NCBI RefSeq assembly: GCF_000002995.4
Contig: NW_025062479.1
Span: 4,928,221 to 4,992,220, forward strand
DNA from: Brugia malayi
Lineage: Eukaryota > Nematoda > Chromadorea > Rhabditida > Onchocercidae
Direction: 5' to 3'
Length of the DNA stretch: 64,000 bases
The notes under the pieces were generated by a model. It did not search any database, was not told the origin of the DNA, and saw nothing but the letters and a program-made list of their open reading frames with translations. The translations under genes were made by a program, and so were the position numbers. Shown here piece after piece: positions 9,436-33,956 of the stretch (the stretch's first letter is position 1; every line of letters begins with the position of its first letter).

Positions 9436-12400
9436 GTTTAGAAAAAGCGCGGTTAGAAAATCCATATACTGCCTATATGATTCGTATGTAAGTTGCGGAT
9501 GTAAGTTGTATAAGTAATATGCTGTTCCAAATTACTCCTTAATTTGGTATCTCAGGATTTCCTTAGTAATTCACACCTTTACTCAGCATCTCTTAATCAT
9601 TTACTCATAAATCATGCTTCTTAGCGCTATCAGTAAATAGTTCAATTGATGCACTGTTTTTGAATTTCTTTCTCCATTTGGAAATGCCTTTGTAAATTCT
9701 GAGCTTTGAATTTTTGAATTGAAAATAAATTCTAATTACTTTTCTCCAGATTTTTAGATATAAATATTTCTCGATTTTAATTATTCCTAACGTTCTGGAA
9801 TTTGGCTGTGGAAATTTAGAATTATGCTATTTATAAAATTTGACTGGCGAGAGATAACAGATAAAAACTACCTTTCGTATTCCCTAGCCATTTTAAGTCA
9901 TCGAAATAGCACCTGATTTCTCGCTTTATTAGATCAGATTCTTCTGTTGCATAACTGAGAAACTGTGTGAACAAATCTTTTGTCAGATATTCATCGATAT
10001 TCGATATTACCACCGTTTATGTAACTAACTTGCAATAAATTATAGATACTCTTCTCATACCTTATATATATGTATAGAGAGAGGATTTCATTTAATTTCA
10101 AATTTTATTGAGAACTATTTTTCAGCATTTTTTTATTTTCCTTTGAATGTGTTTAGGACATTAAATTTCTGTGTTCGATTTATTATGATAAAAAAAATTC
10201 CCAACTTGCAGTAATTGCGATGTTTTTTAAAAAGTGGGAAACAAAGGGAGAAAAAAATCGTGGTATTTCATTAGAATTTTCATTTATCAAAAGCAGTGGC
10301 GAAAAAGACAATTCAGTATGGAACAGAACTTGTGGTAATTAGGAAGCTTATAGTTCCGGTCAACCTAATTGGACATTCTCCTCAGGGGGATTCAGTGATT
10401 CAATTTTCTTTCAGCTGTCCTTACTATGTCCTCCTGGCTGCACGTATTATTTGAAAACCATGCTTAAATATTTTTTCTTTTACTTCGTAAGAAAAAAAAA
10501 ATTCTGTATTAAAATCCTGATTACTGCTTGTTAGAGAAAGTCTTTACTAATTTTGATACCTTTATAGTAGAATCTCATTTCATTTCGGAAACATATTTAA
10601 TAAAAAAAAAAAAAAACATTTCATAAATTGCAGTTGCAATTTTTTAGGAATGAGTTTCGAAATAATTTGTCACTTGGGAAAATTGCGGACTGCTTTGCAA
10701 CAGTTATACCAAGCAGGACCAGTGTGTCTGTTTTTTGAAAACCAAAACACATTAATTAAGCTTATCAGTGAGTTTATGGATTGCAATGATTATTTCTATA
10801 GTTTACGACACTTTTGATAACTGTATAATATCTCCATTTGTACCCCATTTGCGACTAAATCTAATAGTTAAAGAGATGTATCCGCAGTCAGTGTTGACAA
10901 GTTTTAGACTTTGGTTTGATTTACTACTGACTTTGTTAAACCCTCTCCCTGCACTTGTCATGTGAAGTTTCTGCTTCTTCATCCCTTTTTTTTTTAACGA
11001 TATCACAGTTTGTTTGCATCTTACACCAACTATTCACTACCACTTGGTGCAGTCACTTTTCGTCGACTTGGTAATTTCCATCAGCAAAAATAAGCACCTA
11101 TAAAATAGAGTTAAACTAAGAAGTTGAAAATTAAGTAAACAACTTTTTAACCATCTAGATTTGATAACATCGAAAATTCTGTACTCCAAAAAAGTGTGGG
11201 CTTCACCTCACTCATGTATAAAGTGGTTTTTTTTTTTTTTTTTATCTTAATTGCTGTCTGCAAAATATGCTCCAAACTTCTAAAATGTTCAATTGGAAAA
11301 AAAGGCCGTTGAAAAGAATTGTAAAATAGTTGCGAATATTCCTTCCGTTTCGCTTAAAATCATCTTACCGGAGAGATTTCAGAGGAGTTAATCAGAAGGC
11401 ATTCATTTAGAAATTTTTAGATATTTCAAGAGTATTCCAAAAATTTTCATTTATTATGGTAAGGAAAAAATATTTGCACAGGAATGCATTCTGCTACGCT
11501 GAACATTGACTTTTCCAATTCGCAATATGCGAATTTTCTAACATAAAAAAAAAAATGCACAAATTCAACCCTTTGCCTGATAGAAAAAAAGAGAAATAGC
11601 AGTTATAATTAATTAATATTATGTTTAATTTATCTAATCGAAATTCAACCACATCTTTCATTTTTCCAAAATGATACAAATTCTGTCGAGAAGATTTGGA
11701 ATTTGTATATATAAGCACTGCGGCAATGAGTTCATTTTAGGGAAATCAGAGATATCTCCACTTTTATCACTAAGATCACCCTCATTGATTAACCAATATT
11801 TTTTTCTAGAATACAAAGCATAAATATGATTTTGGGTCTCAGATATCCGTAGATTTAAAGTGTTCATGATACTCTCTTCTTTGGCAATTGGTTATAAATT
11901 GGGTGAAACTATTCTTTCCGTTATCATAATAACATTAAATCACCGTTTTTGTACCATACTTTACGTGTATCCAATTCATCCACAAACCAGTTGAAGTCTA
12001 CTTACACTCTTACTAAATAAGTTGGGAATGTGAAGTGCATGTTTTTAAAGTCTCAGAAATCTTGAGACATTTTCAAACTTGAGCAAAACCTGAGCTGCCT
12101 TCATTTTGGTCCCAAAACCCACCAATTTCCTGTCAGTTACCGATTCATGGTAAATTTCAAAAACGAAACCGTTTCTAACATTCAACACTAATGGTTTTGC
12201 TGCGCCTATTTCTCATTTTAATTTTCAAATTTCATTTCTTCCATATTTTATTTGTGAAAAAATGAAATGTGAACTAATGAAATGAAAGTCAAGTTTATTT
12301 GTCAAAAATCAACTAATAGTGAGTATAGATATAGCAAGAATTATTAACTTGTCAACTCTTATTATACAGTTCGTTTTTTTAGTTTTTCAGGTTTTAATTC

Positions 12401-12696
12401 TCTTACTTTCTCGTAAACTGTTAGTGTATGGATTCAGGGATCTCAATTTGTCTTGCTTCTTTGCAGCTTTTCCTTTCAATCGATTTGCTTTTTCTCTGTA
12501 TTTACTGAAAAGCTGAAGTTTTCAAAAACTGATAGAACTATTTCTATGCTTTGACAGTTTTTACTTCCAACCATTAATTATCCTTTCTCATCATTACATT
12601 TTCTTGTATCGTATGACACATTGGAGAAAAAATCACATCTTTTTGGTACCAGTTACATTTTTTTGTTTACTCTTGAAATAATTATTAAAATTTCAG
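9434..12696 (+). other. AT-rich noncoding stretch, putative long first intron of egl-19
   Basis: About 3.3 kb of AT-rich sequence with poly-A/poly-T runs (10600-10616, 11227-11243) and no frame with splice-consistent coding potential on either strand. It ends in a good acceptor, TTTCAG at 12691-12696. It is either the first intron of the calcium-channel gene or its promoter region. Confidence 0.45.
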
Positions 12697-12707
12697 TGTT
12701 AGTTAGT

Positions 12708-26326
<13,619 letters not shown>

Positions 26327-26555
26327 TTCTGGAATAGTGCTTCTATCTGGAAGATTCCTTCTTAACTTTTCTCTGCTTTCTTGAAATAAGCTGCATGGAC
26401 GGCTATAGTTGTCCTTCAAAGTTTTGGTGAAAGCCGATGGAAAATGATTTGCTCAACAAATTACACCCTCTATGTTCTTGTGTGATGTAAGATTCGGATT
26501 GGTGCCACAGGTCTTATTCATTTCACTGTGGTCCAAAGTTTTCCCTTCATTTTTA

Positions 26556-26561
26556 AATAAA
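26556..26561 (+). terminator. Poly(A) signal AATAAA of egl-19
   Basis: AATAAA lies 230 bases after the egl-19 stop codon, a normal 3'-UTR length for a nematode. Assigned by sequence and position. Confidence 0.6.
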
Positions 26562-27580
26562 TGTCTGCCTTTTATGACAAGTTACATTAAAGGCTATTCG
26601 ATAATGTAAAATACGAAATGTAAAACTTGTAACAGGAAGACACATAGAAATATAATAATTTGTATTTGAAGTGTCCTTTCATTTTTTCACTTGCTACTAT
26701 GTACAGATTTTTCTTGTAGTGGTTTTATCTTGAAAACTGAAGCGTTCGAGAGTGCTGTCTCTGAACAAATATGGTGCTAATAAACTGGTTTGACGTAATA
26801 TCGTACCCTCGAAGAAATGCTGAGACGAAACCGAAACTTATATTAAAAATTAAAATACGAGTCTCTCAGAATAAGATGTCGCAAGAGAGTAAAATGACAA
26901 AATGAACTCTGTAGTTCAGGTATCTACAAACTGGATACAGTCATCTTCATTTGCTGTAAATGGCCCACTTGAGAATTCGTTTTAACCCTGAAGCATGATG
27001 CAGATATGAATAAGTATTTGTATATATAGCTATCAAAAAAATAAACGCGTACCACATGCATGTTAATATGCAAAATACAAAAAGGTAGAAGTATGAACTC
27101 GCCCCACGTGACTCTACTAAATTCAATCTAAGTCTAACTTTCAACTTCTTATCTGCTCCAAAAATGATCTGAGAGCAGATGATGCAGTGCCTCAGAAACA
27201 TCGCCAGTGAGAATGAGTCGTTTTCACTACGAAATGAATTAAGACTTGGCACTTTTTCACGTCTTATAGAACTTTGCTTGAACATTGCTTATGTCAAACA
27301 GGAGGAGGAGGGAGGGAGAGAAGTAAGAAGATAATCGGAGCATACTTATATAATCTCTTTGGGAAAGATTAAATTCGAAAAAAGTCCTGAATGGTACGGC
27401 GACTCAGGATTCTTTTTATAAGTTTTAGGGAGGTCAGTTTCGGAAAGCTGCAAAAGTCCGTGGTTGTTTCGGAAATGATGATATGTGGACGGTTGGCATA
27501 CAGAGAGTTTGGTGTGGATTCGTTCTCATTTTCATTCAAGCGCTGTTTCTTTACATTTGTTGTGATTAGGAAGATAATCA
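26562..27580. other. Intergenic region egl-19 / AIMP2
   Basis: No gene supported. A 112-codon minus-strand frame (26947-27285) has hydrophobic C-terminal content but no recognisable family and no splice partner. A GGAGGAGGAGGGAGGGAGAG purine tract sits near 27300. The promoter of the AIMP2 gene probably lies here. Confidence 0.4.
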
Positions 27581-27586
27581 TTTTAG
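27581..27586 (+). promoter_or_regulatory. Probable trans-splice acceptor of the AIMP2 gene
   Basis: TTTTAG ends 18 bases before the ATG at 27605, and no upstream exon is apparent. Read as a spliced-leader addition site (inference). Confidence 0.45.
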
Positions 27587-27604
27587 GTTGTCTTTTCGAG
27601 AACG

Positions 27605-29218
27605 ATGCAGCAGATGTATGCTGTTAGACCGTATCTGAACTTTCATGAAAATATGCGTCCTTCTGACGTGATGTATCCAGTAAAGAATTATCATGCTGTT
27701 CTCCCTACTGGTGGTATGTTACTTAATCCTACCATTTCGAGTTATATTATTATATTCACTGTGGTAGTTTTACAGTTGCTGTATAACTTACTGGGATTCT
27801 GGAAGTTCATTCACAGTATTTCAGAACTTTTTATGGTCCCCATTTACCTATTGTATGTAGAAAATCGATAGGGAATATTACAGGTGGTGTCAAATTTGCA
27901 ATGGAAGAAAGTTTGAGGGAAATCATCAACAGAAATCAGCTGAAACTCGTTGAACAGCTTACAGCATTTATTGATGATTTGAATAAGACATTAGTAAACT
28001 GTTCTTCATCTTCAGTAAAAATTAAGACAACATTTAAAGAATCGAAGGCCATCCCTAGTGTTCTGCAACAACAGTTTGCATTCAGGAAGGTTAACTTTAT
28101 AACTCTAACTTTAACTACCGCATTTTTGGACAGCAAAACAAAATTTTCAGGAACTCACATGATTTACTTTCCAGAGTAAAGTCAATACTTTATCAAAAGA
28201 GGAAATAGGTGCATGCTGTTCTCCAACACTAACTGTTTTCAAAACCGTAAAATATCCCACGAGTAGGATCACACTTGTTGGCGATATTGAACAGCTGTGG
28301 TTGAAAAATTTAGCGAAAGTTACTATGGGAACTTCGATACGGTTTGAAGGATTAAATGATGGAATCAGTGCACCACGTTGTACTGTTAAACTGCAACCAT
28401 CTAGTAGTAAGTTGTAATTTCTTGTCTATGTAAGCATATCAGCAATGTTCGTCACTGCGTAATACGGTAGTTTCTAAGTTCTTACCTCATTTTTTATTAC
28501 AGAGATGTGACTTGCATAAAGGATTTGAGGGCTATGGAACTTTTTTATACTAACAATGAAAAATAGAATTTTCAACAGAAAAATTACCTCTCAGATTTGT
28601 TGAAGCAGGTTTTTTCCCAGTTATCATTTCTGTTTAGTTTTCTAACGGGATACCCTTCCATGAATAGGGATAGGAAACAAATCTAATTTTCGAATGAGCC
28701 TTTGGTTTTTCAGAAAAAAGTAATTATGTGTTATTCATTTGCTTTTAATGGTGATTAGATTATGTAAATTTGTAGCTAAGATTGTATTAATATACTTTGT
28801 TGCCCATCTGTTAATACCTTATTTTACAGATAAAAAATTCGTTGCCGAAATAAATGGTACGAAGGTGTCAGAGCATATTTCAGTTTGGAAGTTACTTGGT
28901 ACACTGACTTCTCTTTATCCAACGGCTTCGGAGCATGCAGATATTTGTACTCACATGGATTACTGGTTACAATTGATAGATGATGTGCTATTGAACAGAC
29001 GTAGTGAAAATAATTTATGTCGTCAAATGAGTATTGCTTTAAGCCATCACGATTATCTGGTTCCAAATGTTGCTGCAACGCTAGTTGATGTTCTTGCATA
29101 TTCTGTTATTAGAAAACAGTCATATTATTCAAATAATGTTGAGTTGTGGTTACTGCGTATGGATAAATTGTTCTGTAGATGTAATCGCACTTCTAATTTT
29201 GTAGTTGATCTTACCTAA
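27605..29218 (+). CDS. aimp-2: AIMP2 (p38)-like scaffold of the multi-tRNA synthetase complex
   Basis: Four exons, 27605-27713, 27884-28089, 28175-28406 and 28830-29218, join in phase (1, 0, 1) to a 311-aa protein; human AIMP2 has about 320. AIMP2 holds cytosolic aminoacyl-tRNA synthetases together. The N-terminus MQQMYAVRPY matches the family's opening MYxVxPY motif, which binds lysyl-tRNA synthetase; a predicted coiled region follows (EESLREIINRNQLKLVEQL, residues ~43-61). The last exon encodes a glutathione-transferase C-terminal-like fold with the segment MSIALSHHDYLVPN, equivalent to the human region containing SALGKSPWLAGN, and VADVV-like VDVLAYSVI. Sequence is divergent in the middle. 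The MRPS25 gene follows 626 bp downstream on the same strand with no clear AATAAA between them. Identity rests on both termini and exon-consistent length. Confidence 0.8.
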
Positions 29219-29844
29219 ATTCTTATAATAGCGATTGAGTTCTGTTAAGTTTAGGAGCTCCATGACTATTAGCCATTGCTCTAGCTGTTGATTTGTTCTA
29301 ATGGTGTTAATCGTCAGTAATGTCTTATTATTTCGATTAAAGTTTCAATAATATACATTGTGAGTTTGGCGTCATTTAATCGCTACCACTGTTAATGAGA
29401 TATCTTTGCTAAGATCTGTACGAAAATATTTTTTTTACTAATTTTCTAATATTTACTAATTAAGAAATGGAAAAAATTATTTCAGCACTGTCCAGTTGTT
29501 TGTTTCATATATTATTTCATAACTTCTTTATATATGTTATTTAAAAAAAAAAAAATTGTTATCAGCTGATATAAGTAAACGGGTTACACGAATACGGAAA
29601 TGTCATGGGAAGAACTGTTATATGAAAGTTTCGTAATTTAGAATCTACATTGAATAGCATATCGTGATTTAACTGTAGTAACAGAATAGGGTTGAAGGTT
29701 CATGTTGCAAAGCAAAATTTACTATATTGCAATTTAAAGGCTGTGAGTGCAGTACTAACGTTCTCGAGTGCTTGCCTGGACGGTGCTAGAAACGCTTTAG
29801 CTCTCTCTTTGTCCCTCTTTCTCTCTCTTTGTTCTTTGTCTCTG
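29219..29844. other. Spacer between AIMP2 and MRPS25 genes
   Basis: No gene. No AATAAA is seen after the AIMP2 stop. A pyrimidine-rich stretch CTCTCTTTGTCCCTCTTTCT precedes the MRPS25 start and could serve as a polypyrimidine or U-rich tract for trans-splicing. Confidence 0.4.
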
Positions 29845-30759
29845 ATGTCATTTAAGCTTGGCACAGTACCGTTAAGGCGTACGTATTTGTATCTTCAACA
29901 AGGTACAATACAATTCAGGGACCGTGTAAAGGTTGGTTTTCTTCATTTTAAATTACTTAAGCATTTGTATGTTCAGTGCAAATTTTATGAGGGATTCCTG
30001 TCATCTCGGAATGCTCACTTTATCATTTTACCAATATTTTGTGGATCTGTGTGTTTTCAGGTATTTGCTATCGGTTATAAGCAGTTTCCACGAGATGACA
30101 TACGACATAAAGGTGTTATAGAATTTGTTTTCTGGCATTGGGCTCAATTACAGTACAATAATCCATATGTTCAGTTGGTGCGGTTCACCAACATTAGCAT
30201 TGTACCGTTTGGGAAGGCTTTCTTAGGTCAGTTTTAAGAAATTCCCTCAATTTTTGTGGGATTATCGTTTTTGAAAACATGGTTTCCCATAAAATGACAT
30301 TATATACTACTATCAAATTTAGTATTCGTATTTCTAATTTTTTTTTTTTTTATTGCATTCTTTGTTATTACATGCAGTGGGTTGTCTGTGATAGTGAATT
30401 ACGTAACTTAATATTCTTGACACTATGATAAGAATAGTAAGATTAAGGAAGAATATTCACCAGAATTGTGTTTCCGAACGAGATGGAGTATTGCAGATGA
30501 TGGTCGTGAAGTGTTGTTCGATTTAGAAGGCAAAACCCGCGAGGAAATTGAGGAAATGTTTCGGACAACGTTGGGTAAAACGAAAGTTTCGTTGAGGCGA
30601 GAACGTTTAGAGAAAATGTTGAGGACCGATCAGTCATTATTTGGGAGGAAGTGTAAGAGGGAATGTATTTGTGAAATACAAGGCCAGCATCCATGTACCT
30701 CACTGCTTTATGCTCCTGATTATATGAAAGGGAAGTGGCGATGGAATCATAATATCTAG
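29845..30759 (+). CDS. mrps-25: Small-subunit mitochondrial ribosomal protein mS25 (MRPS25)
   Basis: Three exons, 29845-29931, 30061-30226 and 30497-30759, join in phase (0, 1) to 171 aa; human MRPS25 has 173. The protein is a structural part of the mitochondrial small ribosomal subunit. It begins MSFKLGTVPLRRTYLYLQQG, equivalent to the human start with PIRRTLQYLSQG, followed by FRDRVKVFAIGY. Exon 2 carries the conserved QLQYNNPYVQLVRFTNI (human QIQYKNPWVQIMMFKNM). Exon 3 ends with the Cys-containing block RKCKRECICEIQGQHPC, matching the human RECICEVEGQVPCPSL region. The start is the first Met in frame with this N-terminus. Poly(A) candidates AATAAA lie near 30863 and 31072. Clear family assignment. 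Confidence 0.93.
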
Positions 30760-31511
30760 AAATTAATCTTTTTTTACTCTGCAATTTATGTGAGCCCAAT
30801 TTTTGTTCTGTTACGATAATCTTTGGATTTTAGGGGCAACAAGACTATTATTAGATAGGCAAAATAAAAATTTGATGAAGCATTGAGTTAATTCATTATT
30901 TGCTGATCTTCCAGTTACCTCGTGACCGATAAATTCATGGAAGTATTGTTGCCTCAACAGCTTGAACTATAAGTAAATTACACATAAAAAGCAAGTACTG
31001 TATTGTGAAAGCGATTTCCTCATCCAGAGTTTGTAAGGATTGGAATTATGTGACTTGTCCATTATTTTGAGAAATAAAAAATTATTTACATAATTTGCAA
31101 GAAACCTGCTGTGCCGTTTTTTCGGATGTCTCCCCTACTTTTTGTTATTAATGAGCTATGAAGGAGTAATCCATCAAGACAAGAAGAAATTAGAAACAAA
31201 ACAGGACATTCCACCAGGTGTTGCTAAAATCTCAACGGGTGGTTTGTCACTATTTTTTTTTTTTCGAGGTTTTTATTTTGGTTGAATGTCTTGTTCCTAA
31301 TTTATGTTTAATTTTGGAACTAAAAAGAACCTATAGATAAGGGTGATCATCAATGTGCAGCTTACCGCCGTTTATATGATGTGATGTAATGTTACTGAAC
31401 ACTGCCTGGACGGTATTATTTCTTTATCTAATCAAGAGTTTTCCCCAATTCATTTTCATTAATGATCAAATAATGGGTATGACGTAATGTAGAGCGTGAA
31501 TAACTATCCAA
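30760..31511. other. Intergenic region MRPS25 / ABHD14
   Basis: Contains the 3' flank of the MRPS25 gene, with AATAAA at about 30863, and AT-rich sequence without coding signal. Confidence 0.4.
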
Positions 31512-31635
31512 AAAAGAATAACTATCCTAAGTTTAAGAATAATCCATAAGCCTTACGAAAATCCGTAAAGCTTATGGGTAGCGTACGGAAAGCCGCAAGG
31601 CTTATGGGTTATTCTTAAACTTAGTTTATGGATAC
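31512..31635. repeat. Nested hairpin/foldback element
   Basis: The left arm 31526-31555 (CCTAAGTTTAAGAATAATCC...) is repeated inverted at 31597-31624, and a second inner pair (CCATAAGCCTTACG / GTAAAGCTTATGG) lies between 31544 and 31577. A direct repeat AATAACTATCC flanks the left side twice. The single strand could form a long, almost perfect hairpin. The right arm ends in CTTAG at 31624, three bases before an ATG. Confidence 0.8.
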
Positions 31636-33774
31636 CTATGCACACTCTATCGTACGATCACTTGACATCCAAAAGCCGATTCCGAACAGAGTATTGTGGC
31701 GTTCAAAGACAGTCAGACCAACCGAAGGAACTTTTCTTGCTGGGGTAAGTTCCTATGCTTATGTGTGTAAGAATCTCGAGGGAAGCCTAAAAGACGTTGT
31801 CATCCATCAGTTTTTTTGTCATTATGCGTGTACGTGCTGTATTGCTTTCTAAACAATTCCAATATTGACGAAAACCAAATAGATACTGATGATTAAGTTT
31901 GGGTTAATTTGTCCTTCAGTACTGAGAAGCAGAACATAAAATGAAGGTTTATGCATACATTCATACATACCTCTATTAGTTTTTATTGAATATTTTACCT
32001 TTGGTGAACTTTTAAATCAATTAGATTTCTGGGGAAATGAGTTGGAAATACTTTTTGTAAATGCTGTCATAACCTACCACTTCATAATTTGATTTCTTGA
32101 GGTAATGCGTGGTATGTTAATGATCAGTTTCAATTTTTAAGCTTTATTTGGAAGAATTTAGCGAATTTTAAAGAAGTGGATACTTAATTTGATACAGGTC
32201 GACTGAATTGTCAGTTTTTTTATTTTAACGATATTTACACTTTGGATTCGCCATCCGAAAGCAGAGATATTTCTGGTTGTCTTTATGTATAGATTTTTTT
32301 TTTTCTTACCTTTTTTTGATACAGTGGGCACTTTTTCTTGTTTGTCAATTTCCTGATGCTTATTTGTGCATCACAAATGTTTTTTGAATGTTTGGTTTCT
32401 GATATTAACTAGAAAAAACTTTCAGAATTTTTTTGAGCAGAAAAAATCGTTTTATGTTCAAAATTTTCTTTATTTATACTTGACTAAAAGCATACTCATT
32501 TTTTGCTTTAAGAATGTGGAATCACCGTCTGTTGGGCGGTGGAACCAGATTTACGTAATTTTTTTGATTTTAAAACATAGTTTCACTGTTATGTAGAGGT
32601 TAACACAACAGTTAGTCATCCAGGAACAAAATTTTTTAGTTATGGCGGTTCCAGTATTCCTCAGAAATATTGTTCTTTCTAGGGATACGAAATATTTTTC
32701 CGAGAAACAGTCCCCCCTCAAGAAGTTATTTATAAAGGAACAATTCTGTTAATTCATGGCCAGTCATTTTCATCATCAACATGGTTGGAAAATTCCACGA
32801 TGCAGGTCGTTTTCAGATGTTAGATTGTTGATGACTTTTCTTCCATCTAAAATGTCTTAAGCTTCTTAAAAGCAATTTATTTCTATGAATAAGTTGGAAA
32901 ATTATATATTAATATAGCTTATTAATTCTCTTTCAGGTATTCTCTGCTGCTGGATACAGATGTTTAGCGTTTGATATGCCTGGTTGTGGTAAAACTGGTG
33001 GACCTACAGTTTCAGATTCCAAAAAAGCTGAGATAATTCCTCTTGCTATGCATGCCCTTGAGCTCGAAACTGTAATTTTTTTCTCCTGAAAGAAAGGGGA
33101 GAGGGATATTATGATGAAAAATGTTTACTGACAAGTTTTTGCTGCTCTCTTCAACCAAATTAAGCTGTTTTGGTTTAGTTTCTTCGAAGATTGGTTTTTG
33201 TAAATGCTATAATCGAATTTCTTTTATCCGGTTTATCTCTTCTTTGTTATTACAGGTCATAATTATTGGACATAGTATGGCCGGACAGTATATCGTTCCA
33301 TTACTTGGAACAAATCGGATAATTTGCGTTGTTGCAGTTGCACTATCGAACACAAATGTAATGCCAATAAATCCCGAAAGTATTAGGACGTCAGTGCTGG
33401 TAATTTGGGGTGAAAGTGATACCAGTCTCGGACCTAGTGCAGCCTCTAGTCTCAGCAGGTTACCGAATTCCAAGTAACTTTTTTTTTTCTTTTGAAAATT
33501 TGCACATTTGTTTGCTGAATCAAAGCTTTTAAAATATTTCTTTCTCTCTTTTCATCTGTGTATTTTCTACTTCCATCTAAGTGCACGTGAAATTAAGTCT
33601 TCGGCGCAGTTTTTCTAATGATAAATATAATCATCTTGTTTTAATCTTTCTTTCAGGCTTTTGAGAATACCGTCAGCAGGACATGCTTGTTACCTCAGTA
33701 ACCCAGTTGCATTTCAGTCAGCTTGTCTTAATTTTTTTGAAACTATGGAATCCTTCGCTGATCCTTCATTGTAA
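31628..33774 (+). CDS. ABHD14-type alpha/beta hydrolase
   Basis: Five exons, 31628-31744, 32683-32805, 32937-33071, 33256-33473 and 33657-33774, join in phase to 236 aa. ABHD14A/B are small serine hydrolases; ABHD14B has been described as a lysine deacetylase, so the substrate here is open. Exon 1 ends with EGTFLAG at a strong GTAAGT donor and continues GYEIFFRE, giving the same spacing as human EGTIQVQGQALFFRE, which supports this distant first exon. The oxyanion segment is LLIHG (~residue 62). The nucleophile elbow is GHSMAG, the acid lies in WGESD, and the catalytic histidine is in SAGHACYL, a signature of this family. No signal peptide is seen. The ATG sits directly behind the hairpin element ending in CTTAG at 31624, which may act as the trans-splice site. 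AATAAA at 33951. Confidence 0.87.
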
Positions 33775-33950
33775 TATCTTCCCCTATTTTTTTTTTCCTT
33801 TTTTTTCTTTTTTCTTTTTTTTTGCAATTTTCCGTATAAATGTTTTGAAACTTCAGTTTGTGTAGATATGTTTCATCAGTGAACAGCTCTGTTATGTTAG
33901 TGCTGAGTTAATGTTTGTGCGTGTGAGGAGTTCTATCGCTTTTCTGTATA

Positions 33951-33956
33951 AATAAA
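33951..33956 (+). terminator. Poly(A) signal of the ABHD14 gene
   Basis: AATAAA, 176 bases downstream of the stop codon on the same strand. Confidence 0.55.

Noticed and set aside
26947..27285. 112-codon minus-strand frame between egl-19 and AIMP2
   Set aside because: No family, no splice signals at its ends, and its composition matches the intergenic sequence.
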